64,000 nucleotides of DNA, from the NCBI RefSeq assembly GCF_900156505.1, contig NZ_FTPR01000001.1:2046001-2110000 (forward strand). Direction: 5' to 3'. This document shows positions 11,764 through 20,855 of this stretch, one piece after another; position 1 is the first letter of the stretch; each line of letters begins with the position of its first letter. Made by a program: the position numbers and the translations under genes. Origin of the DNA: Yoonia rosea (lineage in GTDB: Bacteria; Pseudomonadota; Alphaproteobacteria; Rhodobacterales; Rhodobacteraceae). Below the pieces are notes generated by a model, which had not been told where the DNA came from, made no database searches, and saw nothing but the letters and a program-made list of their open reading frames with translations.

Positions 11764-12444
11764 ATGACAGACCAGAGAGCACGGATAGAATGGCGGGATG
11801 GCGTGCCCATCGCGCAGGCCTTCGATGATCCTTATTATTCACTCGACAATGGCGTGGCCGAAACCCGGCATGTTTTTCTGGCAGGCAACGACCTTCCCGC
11901 ACGCTTCGGCGGGGATTTCCTGTTAGCCGAACTTGGCTTCGGGACAGGTCTGAATCTGCTGGTCACATGGGCCGCGTGGGACAAGGCGGGGCAGCCCGGC
12001 GCGCTGTCTTTCACGTCGTTCGAGGCCTTTCCGATGGCGGCGGACGATATGGCAGCGGCACTTGGCCATTTCACGGAGTTAAAGCCATATGCCGAGGCTC
12101 TTCTGGCGGCATGGACGCCAGAGAGCGGCAAAGTTGAACTGCCCGATGGCCCGACCTTGGAAGTCATCACAGGCGACGCGCGCGTGACAGTCCCTGCATG
12201 GGACAAATGTGCCGATGCCTGGTTTCTTGACGGATTTTCCCCCGCAAAGAACCCTGAACTCTGGGAACCCGCGTTGTTGGCTGCAGTCGCAAACCACACC
12301 AAACCGGGCGGCACCGCGGCGACCTATTCGGCGGCGGGTGCGGTACGGCAAGCTCTGTCAGAAGCCGGGTTCGATGTGACCCGTGTGCCGGGCTTTGGCC
12401 GCAAACGGCATATGACCCGCGCAAGGATGCCTGATGCAAAATAA
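11764..12444 (+). CDS. mnmD: tRNA (mnm5s2U34) methyltransferase MnmD
   Basis: 226-aa SAM-dependent methyltransferase equivalent to the N-terminal half of MnmC (DUF752). It methylates nm5s2U34 to mnm5s2U34 in tRNA wobble positions. SAM motif: LLAELGFGTGLNLLVTW (about residues 54-70). The family signature DAWFLDGFSPAKNPELW (about 154-170) and the C-terminal GFGRKRHMTRA are both present. ATG at 11764 is chosen because the family N-terminus (RIEWRDGVPIAQAFDDPYYS) begins right after it; an in-phase upstream extension runs across the divergent gene. The DMT transporter starts 11 bp before this stop. Confidence 0.9.
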   Translation: MTDQRARIEWRDGVPIAQAFDDPYYSLDNGVAETRHVFLAGNDLPARFGGDFLLAELGFGTGLNLLVTWAAWDKAGQPGALSFTSFEAFPMAADDMAAALGHFTELKPYAEALLAAWTPESGKVELPDGPTLEVITGDARVTVPAWDKCADAWFLDGFSPAKNPELWEPALLAAVANHTKPGGTAATYSAAGAVRQALSEAGFDVTRVPGFGRKRHMTRARMPDAK

Positions 12445-13297
12445 CCCCCGCCTTGGCATCATGCTGATGATTGCCACGACCTTTGTCTTTGCCGTGCAGG
12501 ACGGAATTTCGCGGCATCTGGCAGGCGAATACAACGTCATCATGATCGTGATGATCCGGTATTGGTTTTTTGCCGCTTTCGTCATCAGCATCGCAACCAA
12601 GCAATCAGGATCCATCCGTGCGGCCGCTGCAACCAAGCAGCCGATCCTGCAAATCACGCGCGGCACGTTGCTGGCGCTTGAAATCTGCGTGATGGTCAGC
12701 GGCTTTGTTCTGCTCGGCCTTGTCGAAAGCCACGCTGTCTTTGCCTGTTATCCCCTGCTGATCGCAGCCCTTTCAGGTCCGGTACTGGGGGAACAGGTGG
12801 GCTGGCGCCGCTGGACCGCCATCGGCATCGGTTTCGTCGGTGTCCTTGTTATCCTGCAACCCGGCTACGCGGTCTTTGCCCCTGCCGCAGTGATACCGCT
12901 GGCGGCGGCTTTCATGTTCGCGCTCTATGGTCTGCTGACACGTTATGCGGCGCGCAAAGATACCACGGCCACGTCTTTCTTCTGGACCGGCACCGCCGGT
13001 GCCGTGGTCATGACCGTGGCAGGGGTCTGGTTCTGGGAACCCATGAGCGCCGCAGACTGGCGCTGGATGGCAGCACTTTGTGTGACAGGCGCGGGCGGTC
13101 ATTGGCTCTTGATCAAAACCTACGAGGTCGCCGAGGCCAGCGAGGTCCAGCCCTTCGCCTATCTGCAACTGGTTTTCGCCAGCGCGATCGGGATCTTCCT
13201 TTTGGGCGAAACCCTGCGGCCCAACGTGGCACTCGGCGCGGCGATTGTCGTCGCTGCAGGGCTGTTTACACTCTGGCGGGCAAAGAAGGCCGCTTAG
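12434..13297 (+). CDS. DMT-superfamily transporter (EamA domains)
   Basis: 287-aa inner-membrane protein with about ten hydrophobic segments arranged as two EamA repeats (about residues 5-140 and 150-285). Typical features are GPVLGEQVGWRRWTAIGIGF at the repeat-1 end and FLLGETLRPNVALGAAIVVA at the repeat-2 end. These carriers export metabolites or amino acids; the substrate is not predictable. It overlaps mnmD by 11 bp, so it is translationally coupled, and its stop overlaps the convergent lytic transglycosylase by 4 bp. Confidence 0.88.
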   Translation: MQNNPRLGIMLMIATTFVFAVQDGISRHLAGEYNVIMIVMIRYWFFAAFVISIATKQSGSIRAAAATKQPILQITRGTLLALEICVMVSGFVLLGLVESHAVFACYPLLIAALSGPVLGEQVGWRRWTAIGIGFVGVLVILQPGYAVFAPAAVIPLAAAFMFALYGLLTRYAARKDTTATSFFWTGTAGAVVMTVAGVWFWEPMSAADWRWMAALCVTGAGGHWLLIKTYEVAEASEVQPFAYLQLVFASAIGIFLLGETLRPNVALGAAIVVAAGLFTLWRAKKAA

Positions 13298-15309
13298 GGT
13301 CGCGCAACGGGGCGGACAACATCTGAGGCCGCGTTGCTGGCAACAGGTTCTGGCCGCGCGCGCGGGCGCAAGAGCGGCTTTTTCCCGATGAGCAGTTCGG
13401 TGAAACGTACAGGGCCGGTTTGCCCTGTCAGTCGGGCCTGATAGACGGGAATGCTTTCGGTCACGCGCATCACATAGTTGCGGGTTTCCCGAAAAGGAAT
13501 GTGTTCGATCCAGTCGACGACATCCATCTCAAGCAGACGCGGATCGCCGCGTTCGTCAATCCACTGGCGCGGACGGCTGGGGCCGGCATTATAACCTGCC
13601 GCAATTATCACAGGGCTGGGCCCGAACTCTTCTTCCAGATAGGCCAGATAATGCGTCCCCAAGGTTGCGTTATACTGCCAGTCATTTGTGAGCCGCCCGC
13701 GCGAATAGGGTATCCCAAGATTGCCTGACACCTCTTCTGCCGTGGCGGGCATGACCTGCATCAGACCCAATGCCCCGACAGGACTGCCGATGGTTTCGTT
13801 GAACTCGCTCTCACGCCGCGCAATCGACAAGGCCAAGGCAGGCTCTGCCGGAAGGTCCAGCGCCGCCATGTCATGGATGGGGTAATAGACCGACGGGATG
13901 AGAATGCCCCGTTCGACGGCAGCTTTACCCAGCAGCAGCGTATAGAAGGGCTCGTCAATCTCGGTCAGATAAGCACCTAGAGTCGCGATCTCGTTCGCGC
14001 TGAGCGTCCTGCCAAGCTGGGCAAAAAAGGTGAAAGCCGCACCACGTTCACCGCTCGCAAGCAGGATCAACGCCGCCTGTACGATATCATCATCAAAGAC
14101 AGGGGTATCTGCCCAATCAACGGGCGTTCCCGCAAGGGACGGATCCAGCGCACGCCCCACCTTTTCAGACGCCAACAAGCCATAAAAGCTCGTCTGATGG
14201 TCAGCCCCAGCACTATAGGCCTCTGCTGCCAGATCGACATTGCCTTTCACGACATGGGTGCGGCCAATCCAATAATGCATCCGCCCGAGTGATATCGGAC
14301 CGCTTGAGGCGCGCAAGCCATTCTGGAAATGGGTCAGGGCCTGTGTCGGATCGCCAAGGTAGGTCAGGGAAAGATAACCCGCCAACCATTCCAGATCTGC
14401 ATAGGATTCGCCCTCGGTCAGGTAATGGCGCGACGCAAGCTGATAGGCTTGCTCGGCACGTCCTTCGCGCATCTCCCAGCGCGCCAGCACGCGGCGCCAG
14501 CCCGACCAGCGAAACGGCTCGCCCAAGGCGGCGGCACTGGTGGAACGTTCGCGCAGCATCTGAACGGCATCGGTGCGCTCGCCGCGACTGGCAAGCCAGG
14601 AATAGCGGTCATAAGCAAGGCCGGGATCCTGACGCAGAGCTGCGGGAACTGCGGCTACGCGGGCAGGCAGATCATTGGCGCGTGTCATATAGCCGATACG
14701 CGCCGCCGCCAGCGCGGCTTGATCCGCAGATAGAAGGGGCAGCATACGCGTGGCATCCTCTGCACGCGACCGCCACAAAAGGGCATCGACACGGGCCGCA
14801 TGAAAGGGCCTGAGCTCTTCAGCAAACGCAGCAAGCATGACGGCCTGTCCGTCTTCGGTCAGACGCTGTGTAATCCACGTCTCACGCAGCACATCACGCG
14901 CGGCCTCGGCCTGCCCCAGCGCCAGATGGGCCTGCCCCAGACGTACCGCACCCTCGCCGGTTTGCGGCGCCTCACCTGCAAACCAGGCAACGACCTCTGC
15001 AGGCCCCATGGTATCATCAATCATCAGCTCTGCTTCAGCGCGCAAACGGTCGAGCCCCGGCCAGTCTGCGCGGCGGTTCAGAAAATCTCGGTAGGCGGCA
15101 AATGGGGCATCCCCTGCCCGCAATCGCAGCCACATCAGCGTGTCCTGCGTCACCAGCCCGACACTTTGCGCGATCTCCGCCGCCACGTCCCAATCAGTCT
15201 GGGCCGCATCAATCGCCGCAATGCTTCTGGCGTCTACCGACTGGGCCTGCACGGGGCCAGTGGCGACCATATAGGCCAGACTTAGGATGACGAATTTTCG
15301 GACGTTCAC
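13294..15309 (-). CDS. slt: Soluble lytic murein transglycosylase
   Basis: 671-aa periplasmic enzyme that cleaves peptidoglycan to 1,6-anhydromuropeptides. Signal peptide ending near GPVQAQS, then a long alpha-superhelical region (about 30-470) made of TPR-like helices, then the SLT catalytic domain with Glu500 in SIARRESEFN and the motif GALGLMQVMPATA. The start is taken as GTG at 15309: it has AGAGG at proper spacing and gives a clean signal peptide, whereas the in-phase extension upstream does not look secreted. The C-terminal tail is basic and proline-rich. It is divergent from dapA; recycling of wall fragments fits a neighbour making the diaminopimelate precursor. Confidence 0.92.
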   Translation of the reverse strand: MNVRKFVILSLAYMVATGPVQAQSVDARSIAAIDAAQTDWDVAAEIAQSVGLVTQDTLMWLRLRAGDAPFAAYRDFLNRRADWPGLDRLRAEAELMIDDTMGPAEVVAWFAGEAPQTGEGAVRLGQAHLALGQAEAARDVLRETWITQRLTEDGQAVMLAAFAEELRPFHAARVDALLWRSRAEDATRMLPLLSADQAALAAARIGYMTRANDLPARVAAVPAALRQDPGLAYDRYSWLASRGERTDAVQMLRERSTSAAALGEPFRWSGWRRVLARWEMREGRAEQAYQLASRHYLTEGESYADLEWLAGYLSLTYLGDPTQALTHFQNGLRASSGPISLGRMHYWIGRTHVVKGNVDLAAEAYSAGADHQTSFYGLLASEKVGRALDPSLAGTPVDWADTPVFDDDIVQAALILLASGERGAAFTFFAQLGRTLSANEIATLGAYLTEIDEPFYTLLLGKAAVERGILIPSVYYPIHDMAALDLPAEPALALSIARRESEFNETIGSPVGALGLMQVMPATAEEVSGNLGIPYSRGRLTNDWQYNATLGTHYLAYLEEEFGPSPVIIAAGYNAGPSRPRQWIDERGDPRLLEMDVVDWIEHIPFRETRNYVMRVTESIPVYQARLTGQTGPVRFTELLIGKKPLLRPRARPEPVASNAASDVVRPVARP

Positions 15310-15495
15310 AGGACACCTCTTTGGGTGTGAAACTAGCCTGTGATGCAGCAATAACAACTCACAAACGCGGCAATGGGCGCAAATCCCCACGGGCGGTTCA
15401 CCAAAACGAAGGGCTTGTAGGATTTGCCGTCTGCGCCTAGTGTCCGCGCGATTTTACTGCGGCCAATGTCGGCTGCCACAAGAAGGAAGCGTGCC

Positions 15496-16365
15496 ATGTT
15501 CAAGGGATCACTCCCCGCCCTCGTCACGCCGTTTACGAACGGCAAAGTCGATGTGGACGCGCTGAAAAAACTTGTGAACTGGCATGTGGATCAGGGCAGC
15601 CATGGTTTGGTGCCCGTCGGGACAACAGGCGAAAGCCCCACCCTGACGCATGCGGAACACGATATGGTCGTGGAAATAGTGATTGCGGAAGCCGCCGGAC
15701 GTATCCCCGTGATCGCCGGTGCAGGGTCAAACAACACAATTGAAACGGTCCGTCTGGTGCAAGCCGCGAAAAAAGCGGGCGCGGATGCGGCGCTGGTTGT
15801 AACGCCCTATTACAACAAGCCCACCCAAGCCGGTCTGATCGCGCATTTCGAGGCGGCTGCCGATTGCGGGCTGCCGATCGTGATCTACAATATTCCCGGT
15901 CGCTCAGTAGTCGATATGACACCCGCAACGATGGGTGCGCTGGCCAAACACGAGATGATCATCGGCGTCAAAGACGCCACCGGTGATCTGTCACGTGTGC
16001 CCAAGCAACGGATGACCTGTGGACCAGATTTCGTCCAGCTTTCGGGTGAGGACGCGACAGCGCTCGGGTTCAATGCCCATGGCGGCGTCGGGTGCATTTC
16101 GGTAACAGCGAACGTCGCACCTGCGCTCTGTGCCGCTTTTCAGGAAAGCACGCTCGCGGGCGATTATGCCAAAGCACTGACACAGCTGGACCAACTGATG
16201 CCATTGCACGAAGCCATCTTTACCGAGCCGGGTGTGGCGGGTGCAAAATACGGGATGTCCTTGCTGGGCATGTGCAGTGACGAGGTGCGCTTGCCGCTGG
16301 TCGGGTTGACCGATGAGACCAAGGCGAAAATGCGTGCGGCGATGCAACATGCGGGGTTGCTGTAA
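15496..16365 (+). CDS. dapA: 4-hydroxy-tetrahydrodipicolinate synthase DapA
   Basis: 289-aa (beta/alpha)8 aldolase condensing pyruvate with aspartate semialdehyde, the first step to diaminopimelate and lysine. Conserved elements are GTTGESPTL (about residues 43-51), [15 protein letters not shown] with the catalytic Tyr, [11 protein letters not shown], and the Schiff-base Lys in [11 protein letters not shown]. The start has AAGGA 9 nt upstream; a 24-residue in-phase extension has no family match. It sits just upstream of smpB in relative order, as in many alphaproteobacteria, but separated here by a membrane protein, ycaQ and a channel on the other strand. A strong stem-loop overlaps the stop codon. 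Confidence 0.97.
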   Translation: MFKGSLPALVTPFTNGKVDVDALKKLVNWHVDQGSHGLVPVGTTGESPTLTHAEHDMVVEIVIAEAAGRIPVIAGAGSNNTIETVRLVQAAKKAGADAALVVTPYYNKPTQAGLIAHFEAAADCGLPIVIYNIPGRSVVDMTPATMGALAKHEMIIGVKDATGDLSRVPKQRMTCGPDFVQLSGEDATALGFNAHGGVGCISVTANVAPALCAAFQESTLAGDYAKALTQLDQLMPLHEAIFTEPGVAGAKYGMSLLGMCSDEVRLPLVGLTDETKAKMRAAMQHAGLL

Positions 16366-16386
16366 GGTGGGTTTTACCCACCTTAC
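16362..16386 (+). terminator. Perfect palindromic terminator between dapA and membrane protein gene
   Basis: 11-bp perfect stem GTAAGGTGGGT / ACCCACCTTAC with a TTT loop, followed by GTTT. It includes the dapA stop and lies between convergent genes, so it probably works in both directions. Nearly the same sequence recurs at 63044-63069 inside a coding gene, so it may be a dispersed repeat. Confidence 0.75.
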
Positions 16387-16397
16387 GTTTCACATCT

Positions 16398-17600
16398 CTA
16401 CCGCGTGCTGGCAGGTGACAGCGGCTTGAACCACGCATTGTTCAACCGCCACAGCCCAAAGGCCAAGGGGATCGCGGCCAGCCCGCCGATCACATAAGCC
16501 AGTGGTTCGTCATAGAAGCTTTCAAACATCTGCGTATAGGCGTGGATGCCCGCAAAGGTCATCGCTGCGTTGAACATACCCCGACGGTTGGACATCGCAG
16601 CCCAGATGATGAGTGCGCCAAGCAACAGTGCCCAGATCATCGCATAAACCCCTTCACTGATCTCAAGTGCTTGCGCGCGGTAGACATCGCGTGCGGCGTC
16701 ATAGGCCTGCCAATCGCCAGTAAAGTCACTGTAAACCGGACCCCACAGGCTTTCACCCACAACATCGCCCCAGATGCTGCCCACCAGAAAACACAGGTTG
16801 GCCACGATAAACGCCATAATCATCAAGACACCCGCTTGCCGCCCCATTTTTGCATCGCCGCGACTGATGGCCCACAAACAGGCCCCGATCAGCAAGCCCA
16901 TTTGCAAAATACTGAGCGTCGTTTCAGGCGAATAGAAGACATAGGCTGCCGTGAAATAGTAGGTGCCGGTGTCCAGCATCTGGCCAAAAGGAATGATCGC
17001 CAGCGCGGTGATAAAACGTATGTCCAGTGTCAGGCCCAGCGCTGCAATGGCCGCAAAGACGTAAAAATGGATCAGCGGCATCGGCCAGCCAGAAAGCGCA
17101 AATTGATCGGCGGCACCGTAGACACCGACCACATGCAGTGCGGCGGCCATCACCAGCACAGCGCCATAGGCAAAGCGCAATTGGACCAACCCTGCCCTGA
17201 AGCGCCAGAAGAACAGCGCCGCCAGCACGGACCCAATGAGTGCAAGCAAGATGCCCGCACGGTCTGGTATCTTGTCGATCAATTCAAACGCCGTACCGGA
17301 AATCAACATCCCCGCCCCGATCAACGCACTGGCATTACCGAACATTCGGTAAAGCGCCGCACCTTTACGCAGGATCAACAAACCGGCACCCAGAAAAAGA
17401 CCGCCGCAGACAGCCACGCTCGCAGCACTCGCCAAGAGAAACACCAATCCCAGCGTCGCCGCCAGAATACCTGCGATCAGCAGGCTATTGACGCAAAGCG
17501 CGATCATCGCGGACCGCGCACGCGATTTGATCTCATCCGCCTGCACCGGGTTGATGACACCGTCCGCAACCAATTGGTCTGTTTGGGCAACGTAATACAT
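16398..17600 (-). CDS. Multipass inner-membrane protein, DUF2157-like
   Basis: 400 aa with a short soluble N-terminus (QLVADGVINPVQADEIKSRA) that resembles the DUF2157 opening helix, followed by about 11-12 hydrophobic segments to the end. Aromatic residues are common in the loops (GPVYSDFTGDWQAYDAARDVY). No transport motif, enzyme motif or cysteine cluster is recognised, so the function is unknown. It is convergent with dapA. ycaQ ends 60 bp upstream on the same strand; a small palindrome lies in that gap. Confidence 0.7.
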   Translation of the reverse strand: MYYVAQTDQLVADGVINPVQADEIKSRARSAMIALCVNSLLIAGILAATLGLVFLLASAASVAVCGGLFLGAGLLILRKGAALYRMFGNASALIGAGMLISGTAFELIDKIPDRAGILLALIGSVLAALFFWRFRAGLVQLRFAYGAVLVMAAALHVVGVYGAADQFALSGWPMPLIHFYVFAAIAALGLTLDIRFITALAIIPFGQMLDTGTYYFTAAYVFYSPETTLSILQMGLLIGACLWAISRGDAKMGRQAGVLMIMAFIVANLCFLVGSIWGDVVGESLWGPVYSDFTGDWQAYDAARDVYRAQALEISEGVYAMIWALLLGALIIWAAMSNRRGMFNAAMTFAGIHAYTQMFESFYDEPLAYVIGGLAAIPLAFGLWRLNNAWFKPLSPASTR

Positions 17601-17641
17601 GACGCCTCCTGACTATGCTTCGCAATCGGGATACATCATTT

Positions 17642-17656
17642 TTGAACGTTGTTCAA
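17642..17656. promoter_or_regulatory. Palindrome TTGAAC-GTT-GTTCAA upstream of membrane protein gene
   Basis: Perfect 6-bp arms in an AT-rich stretch between ycaQ and the downstream membrane protein gene. On the minus strand it is followed by AAAAATG, so it could be a weak terminator for ycaQ or an operator for the next gene. Confidence 0.35.
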
Positions 17657-17660
17657 TATT

Positions 17661-18854
17661 TTATTTTACCCGCATCCAATTCTCTGTAAAGGCGATATCG
17701 TCACAGCCCCCAAAGACCGCAGCACGATCCAGCTCTCTGCGCAGCGCCGCGATGCGCCCCGCACCCATACGGACACCCGGTTCGGGCCAGAACGCCCGGA
17801 CTGCAAGAACACTGCCTTCCCGTTTCATATCGATGCGGCCAATGATACGGTCGCCCTCTAGCAACGGAAAAACATAATAGCCGTATTTGCGTTGGGGGGC
17901 CGGCACGAAAATCTCGATACGGTAGAAGAAACCGAAAAGCCGCTCTGCCCGTTTGCGGTCCCGCAAAGCGGGATCAAACGGTGAGAGAATACGCACACGC
18001 GGCACAGGTGCTAATGGCAAGCTGTCCATCACATCGGGCCGCGCAAAGGACCGGCGCAATTTGCCATCCACGCCTTCCACATCAATCTCGATCAAACGAC
18101 CCTCGGCCAGAGCGGTCGCGCACCAAACCTTTGCCTCGGCGGGGCTCACGTGATCCCAGAACGCGGCCAATTCGCCGCTGGTGGCAAACCCGAGCCGGTC
18201 GAGTGCGCCGGAACAGCACCAGTCGATCGTCTCGTCCGGATGATGGCGGCGGTTGAGGTGTTCGGCAGGAATCACCCGTTCGGTCAGATCATAGACCTTG
18301 GTAAACCCGTCGCGGCGGAGCACGGATATCTGGCCTGAGCGCCACAGATACTCAAGCGCCGTCTTGGAGGGATGCCAATCCCACCAGCCGCCCGACCCAC
18401 GGCTTTCCCCCTCTCCCACCTGCCCTGAAGTGCAGGCCCCATGATCAGAAATCTGGCGCAGGACCGCATCGATCTTGCTGTGAAAATCATCGCGGCGCTG
18501 GTCTTGCCAGCGACTGGCCAGACGCGCCTCATCACGGGCAAAGCGCAGCCGCCAGTGGGCAAAGCTTTCGATCGGAATGATGGCGGCATCATGGGTCCAA
18601 TGCTCGAACATCTGACGGTCGCGGTGCAGCAGGTGCTGCAGCCCGCGAGGCCGATATTGCTGGCGACGCGACCACAGGATGAGGTCATGGGCACGGGCAA
18701 ACGTGTTGACGCTATCAAGCTGCACAAAGCCCAGCTGATCTATGACGCCCGTGAGATCGGCCCCTTTCCCTGCACCGGATGGCCGGCCCTGCAAGCCGTG
18801 CCGCGCCAGAAAAAGATGGCGGGCGGCGGAATTGCGCAACACCGGAACTGTCAT
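17661..18854 (-). CDS. YcaQ-type DNA glycosylase (HTH_42 winged-helix protein)
   Basis: 397-aa member of the YcaQ/AlkX-AlkZ family, which unhooks DNA interstrand crosslinks and removes N7-alkylpurines. The catalytic Q-x-D motif is Gln45-Leu-Asp47 in LGFVQLDSVNTFARAHD, the form typical of YcaQ rather than AlkZ. The next conserved stretch is HDLILWSRRQQYRP. The C-terminal part has DRIIGRIDMKREGSVLAVRA, a family hallmark. It overlaps the following ion-channel gene by 4 bp (the channel is first in the transcript). The pairing with a membrane channel is not known to be functional. Confidence 0.88.
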   Translation of the reverse strand: MTVPVLRNSAARHLFLARHGLQGRPSGAGKGADLTGVIDQLGFVQLDSVNTFARAHDLILWSRRQQYRPRGLQHLLHRDRQMFEHWTHDAAIIPIESFAHWRLRFARDEARLASRWQDQRRDDFHSKIDAVLRQISDHGACTSGQVGEGESRGSGGWWDWHPSKTALEYLWRSGQISVLRRDGFTKVYDLTERVIPAEHLNRRHHPDETIDWCCSGALDRLGFATSGELAAFWDHVSPAEAKVWCATALAEGRLIEIDVEGVDGKLRRSFARPDVMDSLPLAPVPRVRILSPFDPALRDRKRAERLFGFFYRIEIFVPAPQRKYGYYVFPLLEGDRIIGRIDMKREGSVLAVRAFWPEPGVRMGAGRIAALRRELDRAAVFGGCDDIAFTENWMRVK

Positions 18855-19294
18855 GTGTCACGATCCTGGATCGCGATTTGTTGCAGGCGCAACTGGCGCA
18901 ACGTCTCGACCATTGCCGCAGTCACAAGTCCGATGTTCAGCAAGCCATTCAACGCAGCCATACCGCCAAGCAGGCGCCATTCAACCGGCAAGAGGATGTC
19001 ACCAAAGCCAAGGGTCGTGAAGGCGACCAGCGCGAAATAGACCGAAGTTTCCAGCGCATCAAAAACGCCCAAGGCCATGAACGTAAAGGCCCAAGTCCAG
19101 ACTGCGATGGTCATCTGCAACAGGACCCAAAGCGCTGTCACACACAGAACAAGCATTAGTTTCGGCGCATGTGGTGCCCTGACCAGCCAAGGCCGCAAAC
19201 GGCCCAGCCGTCTTTCCAGCACCCAAAAAGTGATCGCTGCTGTCATGATCGAAAACACAAGCAACGTGCTTCCAATGGCGATCTGAACAAACAT
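18851..19294 (-). CDS. Small two-TM ion channel (potassium channel family)
   Basis: 147 aa with a potassium-channel pore module: N-terminal TM (about 3-24), another hydrophobic segment (about 45-76), a pore helix with selectivity filter Thr93-Thr-Leu-Gly-Phe-Gly-Asp99, and a C-terminal TM (about 103-125). The filter GFGD is a known variant of GYGD. No RCK domain or voltage sensor is attached. ATG at 19294 is chosen because AGGAGA lies about 6 nt upstream; a 24-residue in-phase extension lacks one. It overlaps ycaQ by 4 bp. Ion specificity is likely K+ but not proven. Confidence 0.82.
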   Translation of the reverse strand: MFVQIAIGSTLLVFSIMTAAITFWVLERRLGRLRPWLVRAPHAPKLMLVLCVTALWVLLQMTIAVWTWAFTFMALGVFDALETSVYFALVAFTTLGFGDILLPVEWRLLGGMAALNGLLNIGLVTAAMVETLRQLRLQQIAIQDRDT

Positions 19295-19368
19295 CTTCAC
19301 TCTCCTGCGCGGGCTGACCATCGGCACACCTTGTGCCACAGCGCGCCATCGCCTATTTGTGCCCAACT

Positions 19369-19842
19369 ATGGCCAAGAAACCCGAAAACAAAAACTACAA
19401 AGTCATCGCCGACAACCGGCGTGCGCGCTATGACTATGCCATCGAGGATGATCTCGAGGTCGGGATCATTCTGACCGGTTCCGAGGTGAAATCCCTGCGC
19501 ACAGGCCAATCCAATATCGCCGACAGCTATGCCAGCGTCGATGATGGCGAACTGTGGCTGACCAACGCCTATATCGCACCCTATGAGCGCGCGATGTTTA
19601 CCCACGAGGAACGGCGCAAGCGCAAGCTCTTGGTGAGCAAGCGTGAATTGGCCCGCCTGTGGAACGCCACCAAGCGCGAAGGCATGACGCTTGTGCCGCT
19701 GGTGATGTATTTCAACGATCGCGGTCTGGTAAAGCTCAAGATCGCAACCGCCAAGGGTAAGAAGAACCACGACAAGCGCCAGACCGAGGCCAAGCGCGAC
19801 TGGGGCCGCCAGAAGCAGCGGTTACTGCGCCACGGCGATTGA
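19369..19842 (+). CDS. smpB: SsrA-binding protein SmpB
   Basis: 157-aa SmpB, partner of tmRNA in trans-translation rescue of stalled ribosomes. The conserved OB-fold is seen from [15 protein letters not shown] through [18 protein letters not shown] and [16 protein letters not shown] [18 protein letters not shown]. The basic C-terminal tail (GKKNHDKRQ ... [11 protein letters not shown]), which inserts into the decoding centre, is complete. Start ATG at 19369 matches the usual family start ([14 protein letters not shown]). The tmRNA gene is not in the window. A small hairpin and a G/C-rich repeat-like motif lie just after the stop. Confidence 0.97.
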   Translation: MAKKPENKNYKVIADNRRARYDYAIEDDLEVGIILTGSEVKSLRTGQSNIADSYASVDDGELWLTNAYIAPYERAMFTHEERRKRKLLVSKRELARLWNATKREGMTLVPLVMYFNDRGLVKLKIATAKGKKNHDKRQTEAKRDWGRQKQRLLRHGD

Positions 19843-19851
19843 TCCCCACGT

Positions 19852-19892
19852 GCCGGATTGCACCGGCAGGATGCCTCCGGCGGGGATACTTT
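19852..19892. repeat. Hairpin plus CCTCCGGCGGGG motif after smpB
   Basis: GCCGG-N6-CCGGC (19852-19867) followed by ATGCCTCCGGCGGGGATACT (19871-19890). The second motif resembles a short intergenic sequence I remember as frequent in Rhodobacteraceae genomes. It probably marks the end of the smpB transcript. Confidence 0.4.
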
Positions 19893-19988
19893 CGGGCCAA
19901 TAATAACATAGATGGTGCTTATCTGGTGGCTTGTCTTGCGCCGCGCTGCGCGGTAGGCCGTTTATGACTTGTGATTAAGGGGTATGCG

Positions 19989-20855
19989 ATGACATCGGCC
20001 ATGACTGACGATCCAAAAACGCTTGTCAGCACCGGATGGCTGGCGGCGCATATCAGGGATCCGGATCTGCGGATTTTTGACGCCTCATGGTATTTGCCCG
20101 ATGCCGGACGCGATCCGAAGGCCGAATATGCGGCTGGCCATATCCCGGGTGCGCGGTTCTTTGATATTGATGAAATCAGCGATGCCCGCTCGGAACTGCC
20201 ACACATGGCCCCGCCGGTTGAGAAATTCATGTCGCGGATGCGGGCAATGGGCGTGGGTGATGGCCATCAGGTCGTTGTTTATGACGGCATGGGTGTGTTT
20301 TCCGCCGCACGTGTCTGGTGGCTGTTCCGCCTGATGGGCCAAAAGAATATTGCCGTGCTGGACGGCGGACTGCCCAAATGGCTTGCCGACGGTTATCGGA
20401 CCACCACAGCCACACCCACGATCCGTGACCGGCACATGACAGTGAAATACGAAGGTTTCCGCGTCCGTGATGTGACCGAGGTTGCGCGGGCGGCCAAGCT
20501 TGGCGATCACAGCATCATTGACGCGCGCCCACCCGGGCGGTTTCAGGGCACACAGCCCGAACCGCGTGAAGGAATGCGCTCGGGGCATATTCCGGGCGCG
20601 CAGAATGTCTTTTATCAGGACCTTCTCAACCCCGATGGCACGATGAAACCACCCGCAGCCCTGCGCGCCGTTTTCGAGGCCGCTGGCGTTGATCTGAGCA
20701 AACCTGCAATCACGACCTGTGGGTCAGGCTTGACCGCAGCAATCCTTTCACTTGCGCTTGAACGGATCGGCAAAATCGACCATGCGCTTTACGACGGGTC
20801 ATGGTCCGAATGGGGCATGTACGCCGACCTTCCAATTGCGACCGGAGCAAACTGA
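19989..20855 (+). CDS. sseA: 3-mercaptopyruvate sulfurtransferase
   Basis: 288-aa two-domain rhodanese. It transfers sulfur from 3-mercaptopyruvate to thiol acceptors or cyanide. The N-terminal rhodanese domain (about 10-135) is non-catalytic. The C-terminal domain carries catalytic Cys244 in the loop TTCGSGLTAA, the CGSG form that separates mercaptopyruvate from thiosulfate sulfurtransferases. The paired rhodanese signatures YAAGHIPGARFF and RSGHIPGAQNVFY are present. The ATG at 19989 has AAGGGG 7 nt upstream; an upstream in-phase GTG at 19971 is less well placed. Its stop overlaps the start of the aminotransferase by 1 nt (TGATG), so the two are co-translated; both could act on cysteine-derived mercaptopyruvate. 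Confidence 0.92.
   Translation: MTSAMTDDPKTLVSTGWLAAHIRDPDLRIFDASWYLPDAGRDPKAEYAAGHIPGARFFDIDEISDARSELPHMAPPVEKFMSRMRAMGVGDGHQVVVYDGMGVFSAARVWWLFRLMGQKNIAVLDGGLPKWLADGYRTTTATPTIRDRHMTVKYEGFRVRDVTEVARAAKLGDHSIIDARPPGRFQGTQPEPREGMRSGHIPGAQNVFYQDLLNPDGTMKPPAALRAVFEAAGVDLSKPAITTCGSGLTAAILSLALERIGKIDHALYDGSWSEWGMYADLPIATGAN

Noticed and set aside
16542..17612. 356-aa antisense frame over the DUF2157-like membrane gene
   Set aside because: Composition is polar and repeat-free without motifs, while the minus-strand frame has twelve hydrophobic segments; a shadow.
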